6,704 bases of DNA from UBA3103 sp002365855 (GTDB lineage: Bacteria > Bacillota > Desulfotomaculia > Desulfotomaculales > Pelotomaculaceae). Every line of letters starts with the position of its first letter. The stretch's first letter is position 1. A program made the translations under genes and the position numbers. Shown here one piece after another: positions 1-6,164 of this stretch. Under the pieces are notes generated by a model. That model saw nothing but the letters and a program-made list of their open reading frames with translations, ran no database searches and was not told where the DNA came from. Where the stretch lies: assembly GCA_030627625.1 (NCBI GenBank), contig DAOURR010000087.1, forward strand, positions 1-6,704. Reading direction: 5' to 3'.

Positions 1-105
1 AACGGAGTCAAGTCGTTGGTCGGCAACAGCGGTTACCGCCGCTATCTTTTGCTGAAAAAAGACGCCGTTGTCGGTATTGACCAGAAGGTACAAAAATTTA
101 AGGTG
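1..105 (+). pseudogene. IS1634-type transposase fragment, truncated at both ends
   Basis: The frame open from the first base reads on from outside the window. It contains SLVGNSGYRRYL followed by KDAVVGIDQK. A GN-x-GYRRYL block followed by a short 'xxIDxxK' segment is, from my recollection of the family, typical of the DDE transposases of IS1634 (IS4 superfamily), just before the 'ARFDG' stretch that follows in intact members. Here that downstream part is missing. After about base 90 the frame stays open to 213 but encodes unrelated residues running through two hairpins, so the gene is broken at about 90-105. The upstream part is outside the window. It is a remnant of an old insertion and no active function is expected. 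The family assignment rests on one short motif. Confidence 0.55.
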
Positions 106-107
106 AA

Positions 108-169
108 TTCAAATATAAAGCGAGCAACTACCTCGCTTCATATTGAAAGCCACCTGCTATGCAGGTGGT
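108..169. repeat. Two adjacent hairpins at the transposase break point
   Basis: The first hairpin pairs 108-124 with 132-147. Its core, AAGCGAG/CTCGCTT around a 7-nt loop, is perfect, and the outer part has one bulge and one mismatch. The second pairs CCACCTGC (150-157) with GCAGGTGG (161-168) around the loop TAT. Neither is followed by a T-tract, so they are poor terminator candidates. They begin just where transposase homology ends. Paired subterminal hairpins of this sort are found at the ends of IS200/IS605 elements, which insert without duplicating target. That origin is inference, because no tnpA or tnpB is visible. Bases 170-347 hold nothing else I can support. Confidence 0.6.
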
Positions 170-347
170 ATATGCATGTTATTATATTATTAATTTCCAA
201 ATTGAAAATGTAAGTATTACTTAATATTGCCTGAGTATTGACGATATTAAAATGGTGCCACTGTTGGGTTAAAAGGATGTTCAAGGTATATAAATGTTGA
301 ATGTTGTGAATAAATTTACAAAATAAGGTTGGAAGCGAGCAGCAGCG

Positions 348-1481
348 ATGGATGTATTCTTAAGAATAGACATAAACATTATGGCCATGGTTTTACTGGG
401 CCTGGTATCTTTGAATGCGTATAAGCGTCTTGACAGGCAGGATTTGTTAAACAAGGTCTTCTTAATAGTATCATTGATAATTATCGTCCAGCTTTTTTTT
501 GAGACGGCTACATGCATTATCAACAAGCGTCCGGAGCAATGGTTGATTCCAATATCTGTTTTTTTGCATATATGCTTATTTACAGTCGCTCCGATATTGA
601 CATACTATTGGTATTTTTTTATAAAGCATCTTGTTGGCTCCGACGAAGCCACCGTAAAAAAAAGCAATATTATATTGCTGATTCCTGTTATAGTAAGCAT
701 TGTATTAACACTGCTGTCTCCGATTTACAATTTTTCGTTTTATATCGATAGTTTAAATGTATATCACCGGGGACCGTTCTTTAACATAAATGCGGCGATA
801 ACATACCTTTACATAATTTATGGCTTTATATTGATTGTTAAGAACAGAAGAAAAATTGTAAAACAGGAATTTGTTCCCCTGTGTATATTCAGCGCATTGC
901 CGATGATTGGAGGGCTGGTCCAAACGTTATTTTATGGGACTCTGCTTATGTGGAGCGGTACCGCATATTCACTGGTTATCGTATATATTTTTTTACAGCA
1001 GAGGATGGTACATTTAGATGCTTTGACCGGTGTCTGGAGCAGGGGCTCTTTTGATTACTATATTTCTCAAAGATTAAAACAGAAAAACAACGATAAATTT
1101 GGGGTTATTTATTTTGATATAGACAGGCTCAAAAATATAAACGACAGTTATGGTCATGTTGAAGGCGACCTGGCCATAAAAACCTCAATCGCAATAATTA
1201 AAAATGTAATCAGGAAAAACGATATTATTGTTCGTATGGGCGGGGATGAATTCTTAATAATTCTGGATTTTGAGTCAAATGCAGATTTAGAAAAAACAAT
1301 TAACAGGATAAACGCGTCTTTTTCGGAGCACAACAAAAATTCCGGGAAAGGCTATAAACTTGAGTGTAGCTTTGGAGCCGATATATTTAATTCAGATTAT
1401 AGTAGTATAGAGCAGTTTTTACGTCACGTTGACAACCTTATGTATGAGAATAAAAGAGATAAAATACTCGCATTAGTTTGA
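348..1481 (+). CDS. Membrane diguanylate cyclase, 7TM sensor plus GGDEF domain
   Basis: Predicted to make the second messenger cyclic di-GMP from two GTP at the inner face of the membrane. Residues 1-217 are strongly hydrophobic, with about seven membrane segments (roughly 10-25, 37-57, 66-92, 107-125, 147-166, 175-198 and 201-217) and no sizeable external domain. The input is therefore probably sensed in or at the membrane. The GGDEF domain starts at DALTG (224-228). FDIDRLKNINDSYGH (256-270) carries the metal- and nucleotide-binding D257, N265 and D266. The active-site loop GGDEF is at 298-302. RKND (289-292) lies exactly five residues before it, matching the RxxD inhibitory site for product feedback. 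No EAL domain is present. The ATG at 348 follows an in-frame stop at 324 and a weak GGAAG site. The 377-residue protein appears complete and active. The signal sensed is unknown. Confidence 0.93.
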   Translation: MDVFLRIDINIMAMVLLGLVSLNAYKRLDRQDLLNKVFLIVSLIIIVQLFFETATCIINKRPEQWLIPISVFLHICLFTVAPILTYYWYFFIKHLVGSDEATVKKSNIILLIPVIVSIVLTLLSPIYNFSFYIDSLNVYHRGPFFNINAAITYLYIIYGFILIVKNRRKIVKQEFVPLCIFSALPMIGGLVQTLFYGTLLMWSGTAYSLVIVYIFLQQRMVHLDALTGVWSRGSFDYYISQRLKQKNNDKFGVIYFDIDRLKNINDSYGHVEGDLAIKTSIAIIKNVIRKNDIIVRMGGDEFLIILDFESNADLEKTINRINASFSEHNKNSGKGYKLECSFGADIFNSDYSSIEQFLRHVDNLMYENKRDKILALV

Positions 1482-1489
1482 ATTAGCAA

Positions 1490-1567
1490 AGGGGAAGCAA
1501 GGGCAGGGGAAGCAAGGGGACGGTTCTCCAAGGGACAGGGGAAGCAAGGGGACGGTTCTCCAAGGGA
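1490..1567 (+). repeat. 32-bp tandem repeat, 2.4 copies, with GGGGACGGTTCTC core
   Basis: Two perfect head-to-tail copies of a 32-bp unit lie at 1504-1535 and 1536-1567. A truncated 14-bp copy, AGGGGAAGCAAGGG, precedes them at 1490-1503. The array begins 9 bases after the stop codon of the diguanylate cyclase gene. The core GGGGACGGTTCTC resembles dispersed REP-like repeats that I recall from clostridial genomes; this attribution is from memory, not a search. A related GGGGGACGGTT occurs at 4083-4093. Confidence 0.85.
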
Positions 1568-1695
1568 TCAATCGGAAGTTTTGCACCAAATACCACTACG
1601 TAATCAGTGAGAGCAATACCTGATCAATAAGAGTAAAGTCTGTTAATTATACTAAGTGGCGCAAAATTTTTGATTGCCTAGTCAGAACCGTTTCC
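1548..1695. repeat. Long imperfect inverted repeat (hairpin element)
   Basis: The outer arms GGGGACGGTTCT (1548-1559) and AGAACCGTTTCC (1684-1695) can pair at all 12 positions if two G-U pairs are allowed. The inner arms 1569-1588 and 1657-1676 pair at 19 of 20 positions, again with three G-U pairs. The loop (1589-1656) contains no gene. The left outer arm is the second copy of the tandem unit, so the array and the hairpin are one composite element. It fits a non-autonomous palindromic element (REP/BIME or MITE type) inserted between two genes. It may also help end transcription of the cyclase gene, although no clean T-tract follows. Confidence 0.65.
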
Positions 1696-1740
1696 ATGTG
1701 CTAAGGATTTTTATGAAAAACTGCTTTGCCGCCAAACGCA

Positions 1741-1769
1741 TTGACTTCCGGCTTAGAATAAACTAGAAT
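1741..1769 (+). promoter_or_regulatory. Sigma-A-type promoter for the mutS2-family gene
   Basis: TTGACT (1741-1746) matches the -35 consensus in 5 of 6 positions. TAGAAT (1764-1769) matches the -10 consensus in 5 of 6. The spacer is the optimal 17 nt. Transcription should start near 1776, giving a leader of about 305 nt before the ATG at 2083. It is the best promoter I found on the plus strand, and it lies just after the repeat element. Confidence 0.6.
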
Positions 1770-1962
1770 AATAAGATAAGAGTATCCACAAAATTGGGGA
1801 ATGAGTTTGTGTCTGAGGTTGTTTTTAATTAACCAAATCTAATATGATAGTCTGCATCAGGCCGGAGCATTATTGCGGGGGCTTAATTTGGTTTGCGATG
1901 CGGACTGGTTAATTGAGAACACCGGCATAGTCTGCTCATCTTCCGGAATAAGGCGTTATGCT

Positions 1963-1986
1963 GTGCCGTGCTTAAAAGCACGGTAT
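1963..1986 (+). other. Stable hairpin in the leader
   Basis: CCGTGCTT (1966-1973) and AAGCACGG (1976-1983) are perfectly complementary. G-U, U-A and G-U pairs extend the stem at its base (1963-1965 with 1984-1986). No uninterrupted T-run follows (TATTCTAATGTATTTTC), so it is not a typical intrinsic terminator. It lies 97 nt before the start codon. Confidence 0.55.
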
Positions 1987-2067
1987 TCTAATGTATTTTC
2001 GCGGCAAGTTGTGTCAATTGAGGCTGTGATGAACGAGATGTGTTCATTGCAGCCTATTTCATTTTAT

Positions 2068-2072
2068 GGAGG
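2068..2072 (+). promoter_or_regulatory. Ribosome binding site fixing the mutS2 start
   Basis: GGAGG within ATGGAGGT lies 10 nt before ATG 2083. The first residues from that ATG, MNEYAMKILEYDKLKESL, look like a normal MutS2 N-terminus. The longer frame from TTG 1873 has no such site and adds 70 residues without family resemblance. Confidence 0.85.
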
Positions 2073-2082
2073 TATCTGCCCG

Positions 2083-4047
2083 ATGAACGAATATGCAATG
2101 AAAATATTGGAATACGACAAACTAAAGGAAAGCTTAAAACAGTATGCCATTTCAGAACCGGCTAAAAACATGCTCGACAGCCTTCAGCCATCTGTTAACA
2201 TACCCGAAATTGAGCGATGGATGCTTGAAACTACTGAAGCCAGGCGCATTGCCGACATAAATGCCAGCGTCCCGCTGACGGCAATGGAGAAAATTGGCGA
2301 GGTAATGGCTAAAACGGGGAAAGGGTTTGCCCTGACCACAGATGAATTGACAGCGGTCAAAGAACTGCTGGAAAGCGTCAAGAAGCTTAAAAAATTCATG
2401 ATCCCGATGCAGGCGGTCTCACCCGTCGTGGCTTCCTATGCCTTATCCATGTCGGAACTGCCCCACCTGCATGATGAAATCGACAGGTGCGTAATTAGCG
2501 GAAGAGTTGATGACGGGGCAACGCCGGAGCTGAACAGGATCAGAAAAAAGATTGCCATCGCCGATGAAAGAATAAAACAAAAGCTAAACAGCATTTTATC
2601 TTCGCCTTCTTTTGCATGCGTGATCCAGGAAGCCGTGGTCACCGTGAGGAACGGGCGGTACGTGATCCCCGTAAAAAGAGAATATAAGAGAAGCTTCGCG
2701 GGGAACGTACTCGATCTTTCATCAAGCGGGTCAACCCTGTTTATTGAGCCGGCGGCCATCGCCAGGCTCCAGGAGGAGTTGAATATATTGAAGATGAAAG
2801 AGGAAAAAGAAGTCTTCCGGATATTGTCCTGCCTGACGGAAATGGTAGAAGCCTGCACAAGGGAAATGTCGATCAATGTGGAGGCATTTATCCAGTATGA
2901 TTTTATTTTTGCCAAGGCGAAATACAGCAAATCTCTTGATTGCTTCCCTGTAAAGCTGAATGCGCGCAACAGGGTCAGAATAAAAGGCGGCAGGCATCCA
3001 CTCATCGGCAAAAACGCTGTGCCGCTGGATTTTCAGATTGGAGAGGGTTATAGAGCCCTGGTTATTACCGGGCCCAATACCGGCGGAAAAACTGTGGCCT
3101 TGAAAACGGTGGGCCTGCTCACCTTGATGGCGCAGTCCGGCCTGCACGTACCTGTCGAAGAGGGAAGCGAGTTAGCTGTTTTCACCAGTATCCTTGCAGA
3201 CATTGGTGACGGGCAGAGCATCGAACAGTCCCTGAGCACCTTTTCATCCCATGTCAAAAACATATCTGCTATCATTGAATGTTCTAACTCCCGTTCCCTG
3301 GTGCTTATGGACGAACTGGGAGCGGGCACCGACCCGGGTGAAGGCATGGGATTCGCCGTCGCGGTGCTGGAAGAGGTCTTCAGTAAGGGCACCACCATCG
3401 TAGCCACAACCCATATCAGCGAAATCAAAGAATTTGCGGCAAAGAACGAGGGCTTCAAAAATGGTTGCATGGAATTTGATATTGATACCCTCAAACCTCT
3501 TTACAGGCTGACGATAGGCCGGCCGGGAGAAAGCAACGCGTTCCTGATCGCTTTGAGGCTTGGAGTACGCAGGCGGATAATCGAACGGGCTCATGAGATA
3601 ACTTACGGGGAAAAGAAAGATTACTCTTGTGAATTGACGCTCCGGCCCCAGTCTCCGGTTGATGAGGATACAGCAGCCGGACCTGCGGCGGCGCCGGTGA
3701 GTGAGGCAATCGCAGTCAAGGCTGGCGCAAATCATAAAGAAAAAACTCAGAAAACGGCTATAAGCAGCTTCAGCAAAGGAGATTGCGTATACATCAGCAG
3801 CATGAACAGGACTGGAATCGTCTATGAACCTGAAAACAGCAGGGGCGAAGTGGTGGTAATGGTAATGAAAAAGAAGTATAAGATCAACCACAAGAGGCTC
3901 TCCCTTCATGTGGAAGCCAAGGACCTTTACCCCGAAGACTACGATCTGGATATCGTATTCGAAAGCAAGGAAAATAGGAAAAAACGACACCTTATGAGCA
4001 AGCGGCATGTGGAGGGGTTGATTATTGAGACCGGGAAGAAAGAATAA
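2083..4047 (+). CDS. mutS2: MutS2-family ATPase, short form lacking coiled coil and Smr
   Basis: A 654-residue MutS2-type ABC ATPase. Family members bind branched DNA to limit recombination or act on stalled ribosomes; which applies here is unknown. The N-terminal core and lever region spans about 1-300 and includes the MutS2-typical stretch GRYVIPVKREYKRS (191-204) and SSSGSTLFIEP (213-223). The ATPase has Walker A GPNTGGKT (330-337), an S-containing signature near 379-394, Walker B LVLMDE with D410 and E411, the D-loop GAGTDP (413-418) and H444. A KOW-like beta segment follows at about 562-606 (FSKGDCVYI ... YKINHKRLSL). Canonical MutS2 is about 780 residues: after the ATPase it has a long coiled coil, and it ends in an Smr nuclease domain. 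Here the coiled coil is replaced by an Ala/Pro-rich linker (about 520-560). The protein stops after a basic tail (KENRKKRHLMSKRHVEG), without an Smr domain. All ATPase motifs are intact, so it is probably a natural short variant rather than a decayed copy. Confidence 0.9.
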   Translation: MNEYAMKILEYDKLKESLKQYAISEPAKNMLDSLQPSVNIPEIERWMLETTEARRIADINASVPLTAMEKIGEVMAKTGKGFALTTDELTAVKELLESVKKLKKFMIPMQAVSPVVASYALSMSELPHLHDEIDRCVISGRVDDGATPELNRIRKKIAIADERIKQKLNSILSSPSFACVIQEAVVTVRNGRYVIPVKREYKRSFAGNVLDLSSSGSTLFIEPAAIARLQEELNILKMKEEKEVFRILSCLTEMVEACTREMSINVEAFIQYDFIFAKAKYSKSLDCFPVKLNARNRVRIKGGRHPLIGKNAVPLDFQIGEGYRALVITGPNTGGKTVALKTVGLLTLMAQSGLHVPVEEGSELAVFTSILADIGDGQSIEQSLSTFSSHVKNISAIIECSNSRSLVLMDELGAGTDPGEGMGFAVAVLEEVFSKGTTIVATTHISEIKEFAAKNEGFKNGCMEFDIDTLKPLYRLTIGRPGESNAFLIALRLGVRRRIIERAHEITYGEKKDYSCELTLRPQSPVDEDTAAGPAAAPVSEAIAVKAGANHKEKTQKTAISSFSKGDCVYISSMNRTGIVYEPENSRGEVVVMVMKKKYKINHKRLSLHVEAKDLYPEDYDLDIVFESKENRKKRHLMSKRHVEGLIIETGKKE

Positions 4048-4055
4048 GGGGGTGT

Positions 4056-4216
4056 CAGGGGGACCAGGCACATGCAGGCACAGGGGGACGGTTGTATGTC
4101 CAGCTAAGGCTGGCATGTTCATGAGTGCAATATAGGGACGTGCCTTATTTTGCACGTTTATTTGTTTGCAAATAATCCATGTGAGAGTGCATGTGTGCAA
4201 AAACAGGCACGTCCCC
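4056..4216. repeat. Composite repeat element with GGGACGTGCCT inverted arms
   Basis: It begins 9 bases after the mutS2-family stop codon. Arms 4135-4155 and 4195-4215 are inverted repeats matching at 19 of 21 positions, with ends GGGACGTGCCT and AGGCACGTCCC. Inside is a small hairpin TATTTG/CAAATA (4159-4164, 4169-4174). To the left are two direct copies of CAGGGGGAC (4056-4064, 4081-4089), two of CAGGCACA (4065-4072, 4075-4082) and a hairpin CCAGC/GCTGG (4100-4104, 4109-4113). GGGGGACGGTT (4083-4093) links it to the array at 1490-1567. It appears to be another non-autonomous palindromic element; no gene is present. Confidence 0.7.
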
Positions 4217-4265
4217 AATGATTACAGTCCCCAGCCCCAATGTTAAATTTGCGATAACCCTTGAT

Positions 4266-4308
4266 AACAAAAAAGAAGCAAGGGCTTTGAAATTTTACAC
4301 TTGCTTCT
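4266..4308 (-). terminator. Intrinsic terminator of the flavoenzyme operon
   Basis: Read on the minus strand, AGAAGCAAG (4308-4300) pairs perfectly with CTTGCTTCT (4282-4274) and is followed at once by a run of T (complement of A4269-4273). It lies 14 bases beyond the oxidoreductase stop codon. The 17-nt loop is somewhat long. On the plus strand no good T-run follows, so it mainly serves the minus-strand genes. Confidence 0.8.
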
Positions 4309-4321
4309 AACTTTATCCGTT

Positions 4322-5818
4322 TCACTTTATTTTTTTGGCACACTCGTAAGCTGCTGCCAGGGCGCCGGGCACACCGCCGATCTGCATTGCCCAGCAGGAG
4401 CCGATGTAAAGATTTTTCACCGGTGTTTCTATGTTCACGCTCATGGGGTTATTATAGAACTTCTTCTTGGGGTTCCAGCTCCATGCGGAACTCGCTCCAT
4501 CCGTGTTATGGGTGAATCTTTCATAAGTCAGCGGCGTGGCGGCGTCCTTATATTCGATATATTCCTTCAAGCCGGGAATCAGACTGGATGTGCTGTCTAT
4601 CATTGCATCCATTGCTTTTCCCTTCAATTGTTTATATAACTCCTTGTCTCCGCTGCCCCAGTTATTCATCCAATGGTAAGGCACTATGGTCTGAAGCATC
4701 AATGAGGATTTCCCCGCAGGAGCATGTTTGGGGTTTACCATGGACGGCGAATAAAGCGAAACAGATGTCTTGCTGAAAAATTCTCCGTCTTCGGAATTGT
4801 AAATGTCACAACCGGGTTTATAGTCCAAAGGAAATACATGAGGGACCTTCATATATTTGCCAAGTTCTTCATTGGATATATTCAACCCCAAATATACGGT
4901 GAAGAAGGCCTCCGAAACGGCAGCCCTGTCGATATTATCCCGGAGCGCATGTGGAATAAGGCTCTTGTCGTCTAAAAGCTTCAGCAAGGTCTTCTTATAA
5001 TCCCCGGCAGAAATAACATAATCTGCGTCATAAACGGTATTATTGCAGGAGACTCCAACTGCGGCCCCGTTTTTTGTGATTATCTTGTCGACATAGGAGT
5101 TCAGTTTCAAATCCCCGCCCAGTTTCCTGAAGTTTTCTGCGAGAATGTCAGCCCAAGATTGCATGCCGCTTTTCACAGTCCAATAGTCGGTGAACATCGC
5201 CGATAAACCATTACCAAACATGGCCGTCATATCGGGATAGCCGAATCCGCTGAACAGCTTAAACAACTTTGAGTCTTTTTCGAAATACCTTGCGGCAAAC
5301 TCCGATGAGGTCATGTCGCCATACAACCTTGCTAGTTTCATATGCTTCGGGCCACTCAGGATGTATGGGAGCATTGATGTTAACATTTTAAGCCCACTGT
5401 AAAGATTGGGCATGGGTTCATCCATGTTCCCCATCAGGCCGGCTATTTCGTCCAGATCTGAGAAAACCGCATCCAGCTTTTTTTGGTCGGACGGGAAACC
5501 AGAGAAAATCATTTCTTTATAATCATCGTAATTCTCAGGAGCGCCGTCGAATTCCTCTGAAACAAACCGCATTCTCTGCCTTACGAAGTCTATCTTTTCA
5601 AATACTCCGATGTCCTTCATTGCCTTGAATACCGATGCTGAAGCTTCAAAGGAAAGAGTGCCGCTTTCAAAATAATAACCCTTCCTGTAAAATCCGGCGG
5701 TATAGCCGCCAGGCATGCTGTGGGCTTCAAATATGGTTACTTTATGTCCCTTTTTTGCAAGAAGGTTGCCGGCAATCAGGCCGCCTATTCCCGAACCGAT
5801 TATTATTACATTTTTCAT
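4322..5818 (-). CDS. FAD-dependent oxidoreductase, phytoene desaturase (CrtI)-like
   Basis: A 498-residue flavoprotein of the phytoene desaturase/carotenoid isomerase/retinol saturase group. The N-terminal dinucleotide fold is clear: VIIIGSGIGGL gives G8-x-G10-x-x-G13, with the ribose-binding acidic E31 at the end of the second strand (KVTIFEA) and GG at 37-38. The C-terminal FAD-binding block is NLYIGSCWAMQIGGVPGAL (469-487). Length and both end motifs fit a complete member. There is no signal peptide, but residues 137-200 and 320-380 are rather hydrophobic and aromatic, as expected for a lipid-like substrate. No carotenoid synthesis genes are visible, so the substrate is unknown and a carotenoid role is not implied. 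The ribosome binding site AAAGGGGA (5833-5826) is 7 nt before the ATG. It is probably co-transcribed with the two small UGA-containing genes upstream (61-nt gap), and a terminator follows it. Confidence 0.88.
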   Translation of the reverse strand: MKNVIIIGSGIGGLIAGNLLAKKGHKVTIFEAHSMPGGYTAGFYRKGYYFESGTLSFEASASVFKAMKDIGVFEKIDFVRQRMRFVSEEFDGAPENYDDYKEMIFSGFPSDQKKLDAVFSDLDEIAGLMGNMDEPMPNLYSGLKMLTSMLPYILSGPKHMKLARLYGDMTSSEFAARYFEKDSKLFKLFSGFGYPDMTAMFGNGLSAMFTDYWTVKSGMQSWADILAENFRKLGGDLKLNSYVDKIITKNGAAVGVSCNNTVYDADYVISAGDYKKTLLKLLDDKSLIPHALRDNIDRAAVSEAFFTVYLGLNISNEELGKYMKVPHVFPLDYKPGCDIYNSEDGEFFSKTSVSLYSPSMVNPKHAPAGKSSLMLQTIVPYHWMNNWGSGDKELYKQLKGKAMDAMIDSTSSLIPGLKEYIEYKDAATPLTYERFTHNTDGASSAWSWNPKKKFYNNPMSVNIETPVKNLYIGSCWAMQIGGVPGALAAAYECAKKIK

Positions 5819-5879
5819 TTCTCAATCCCCTTTAATTATTCTAACCTGCAAAATAATGTTATTGCATTTATCAAGCAAT

Positions 5880-6122
5880 TTAATATTCTTCACTGTAAAG
5901 AAGATGTGTTAATAAATATGGACAGGACTGCCCGTAGGCGGCGCCGGTCCGGCCTTTTGACTTCCCCAAAAAAACCATGCCGAGCACCATGCAGACGGTA
6001 TGAAATGCAAGGCCTGCCCAGAGTTCATTCAAAGATGAATAGGTATGGGAGAAGACCCCTCCCACAATGGAGATAATTCATACAAGACCTAAAAGTATAA
6101 AGAAATAACCCAGTATTTTCAA
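5880..6122 (-). CDS. Small membrane protein with in-frame UGA, putative selenoprotein (copy 2)
   Basis: An 80-codon frame interrupted only by TGA at codon 15 (6080-6078). With X for TGA it begins MKILGYFFILLGLVX and continues IISIVGGVFSHTYSSLNELW. The next stop is TAA at 5880-5882. I chose TTG 6122 because AAAGGTGG lies 8 nt upstream; the in-frame GTG at 6134 has no such site. There is one membrane segment around the UGA (about 4-22), a second at about 37-53, and a polar tail with one Cys. It is a clear paralogue of the gene at 6165-6350: shared residues after X include I, VF, YSxL, AFH and V, and the UGA aligns exactly. A hairpin follows the UGA. If UGA is a plain stop, only 14 residues are made. 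The family is not recognised. Selenocysteine is inferred; Trp decoding is the alternative. Confidence 0.6.
6045..6065 (-). promoter_or_regulatory. SECIS-like hairpin after the UGA of copy 2
   Basis: On the minus strand GTGGGAG (6065-6059) pairs with CTCCCAT (6051-6045) over 7 bp, one of them G-U, around the loop GGGTCTT. The stem starts 12 nt after the TGA and the loop begins at nucleotide 23 counted from the T of TGA. The loop contains GGUCU. From general knowledge, the E. coli fdhF SECIS has an AGGUCU apical loop at nearly the same distance, and its G and U contact SelB. This is the strongest single sign of selenocysteine insertion here. Confidence 0.6.
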
Positions 6123-6164
6123 CGGACTTGCCACCTTTCGTATAAGGATATGCTCATTTATTTA

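Larger units (their letters stand above)
1776..2082 (+). promoter_or_regulatory. Long structured 5' leader of the mutS2-family gene
   Basis: This gene-free stretch between the promoter and the start codon can fold. AGTCTGCATC (1849-1858) pairs with GATGCGGACT (1897-1906) through one G-U pair, and AATTAACC (1827-1834) pairs with GGTTAATT (1907-1914), extending that stem. A competing pairing joins AACCAAAT (1831-1838) to ATTTGGTT (1886-1893) and cannot coexist with the second helix. A further compact hairpin lies at 1963-1986. I recognise no known riboswitch or T-box consensus. The frame is open from TTG 1873 into the gene, but I do not regard it as translated from there. Confidence 0.35.

Noticed and set aside
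118..169. Hairpins as intrinsic terminators
   Set aside because: Neither is followed by a run of T on either strand.
215..347. c-di-GMP riboswitch or clear promoter before the diguanylate cyclase gene
   Set aside because: I saw no GEMM motifs. TTGGGT (264-269) with TATATA (287-292) has the right spacing but the -35 matches only 3 of 6, too weak to annotate.
1600..1660. Possible TPP riboswitch, from GAGAGCAATACCTGATCAATAAGAG
   Set aside because: Only the CTGATC part resembles the thi-box. The GGGG-TGCC arm and GCGTAGGGA-type end are missing, and it lies inside the repeat hairpin.
1873..2082. 70-codon N-terminal extension of the mutS2-family frame from TTG 1873
   Set aside because: There is no ribosome site before TTG 1873, the extension lacks family resemblance, it overlaps RNA hairpins, and ATG 2083 has GGAGG at good spacing.
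3244..4218. 324-codon minus-strand frame opposite the end of the mutS2-family gene
   Set aside because: It is antisense to intact ATPase and KOW-like motifs and extends into the repeat element. No recognisable domain.
5855..5888. Inverted repeat ATTGC...GCAAT as an operator before the flavoenzyme gene
   Set aside because: Only 5 bp are perfect in AT-rich DNA, and it lies in a probable intercistronic gap without a convincing promoter.
5720..6076. Plus-strand open frames opposite the small genes and the flavoenzyme start
   Set aside because: They are antisense to better-supported minus-strand genes, with basic, low-complexity translations and no ribosome sites.
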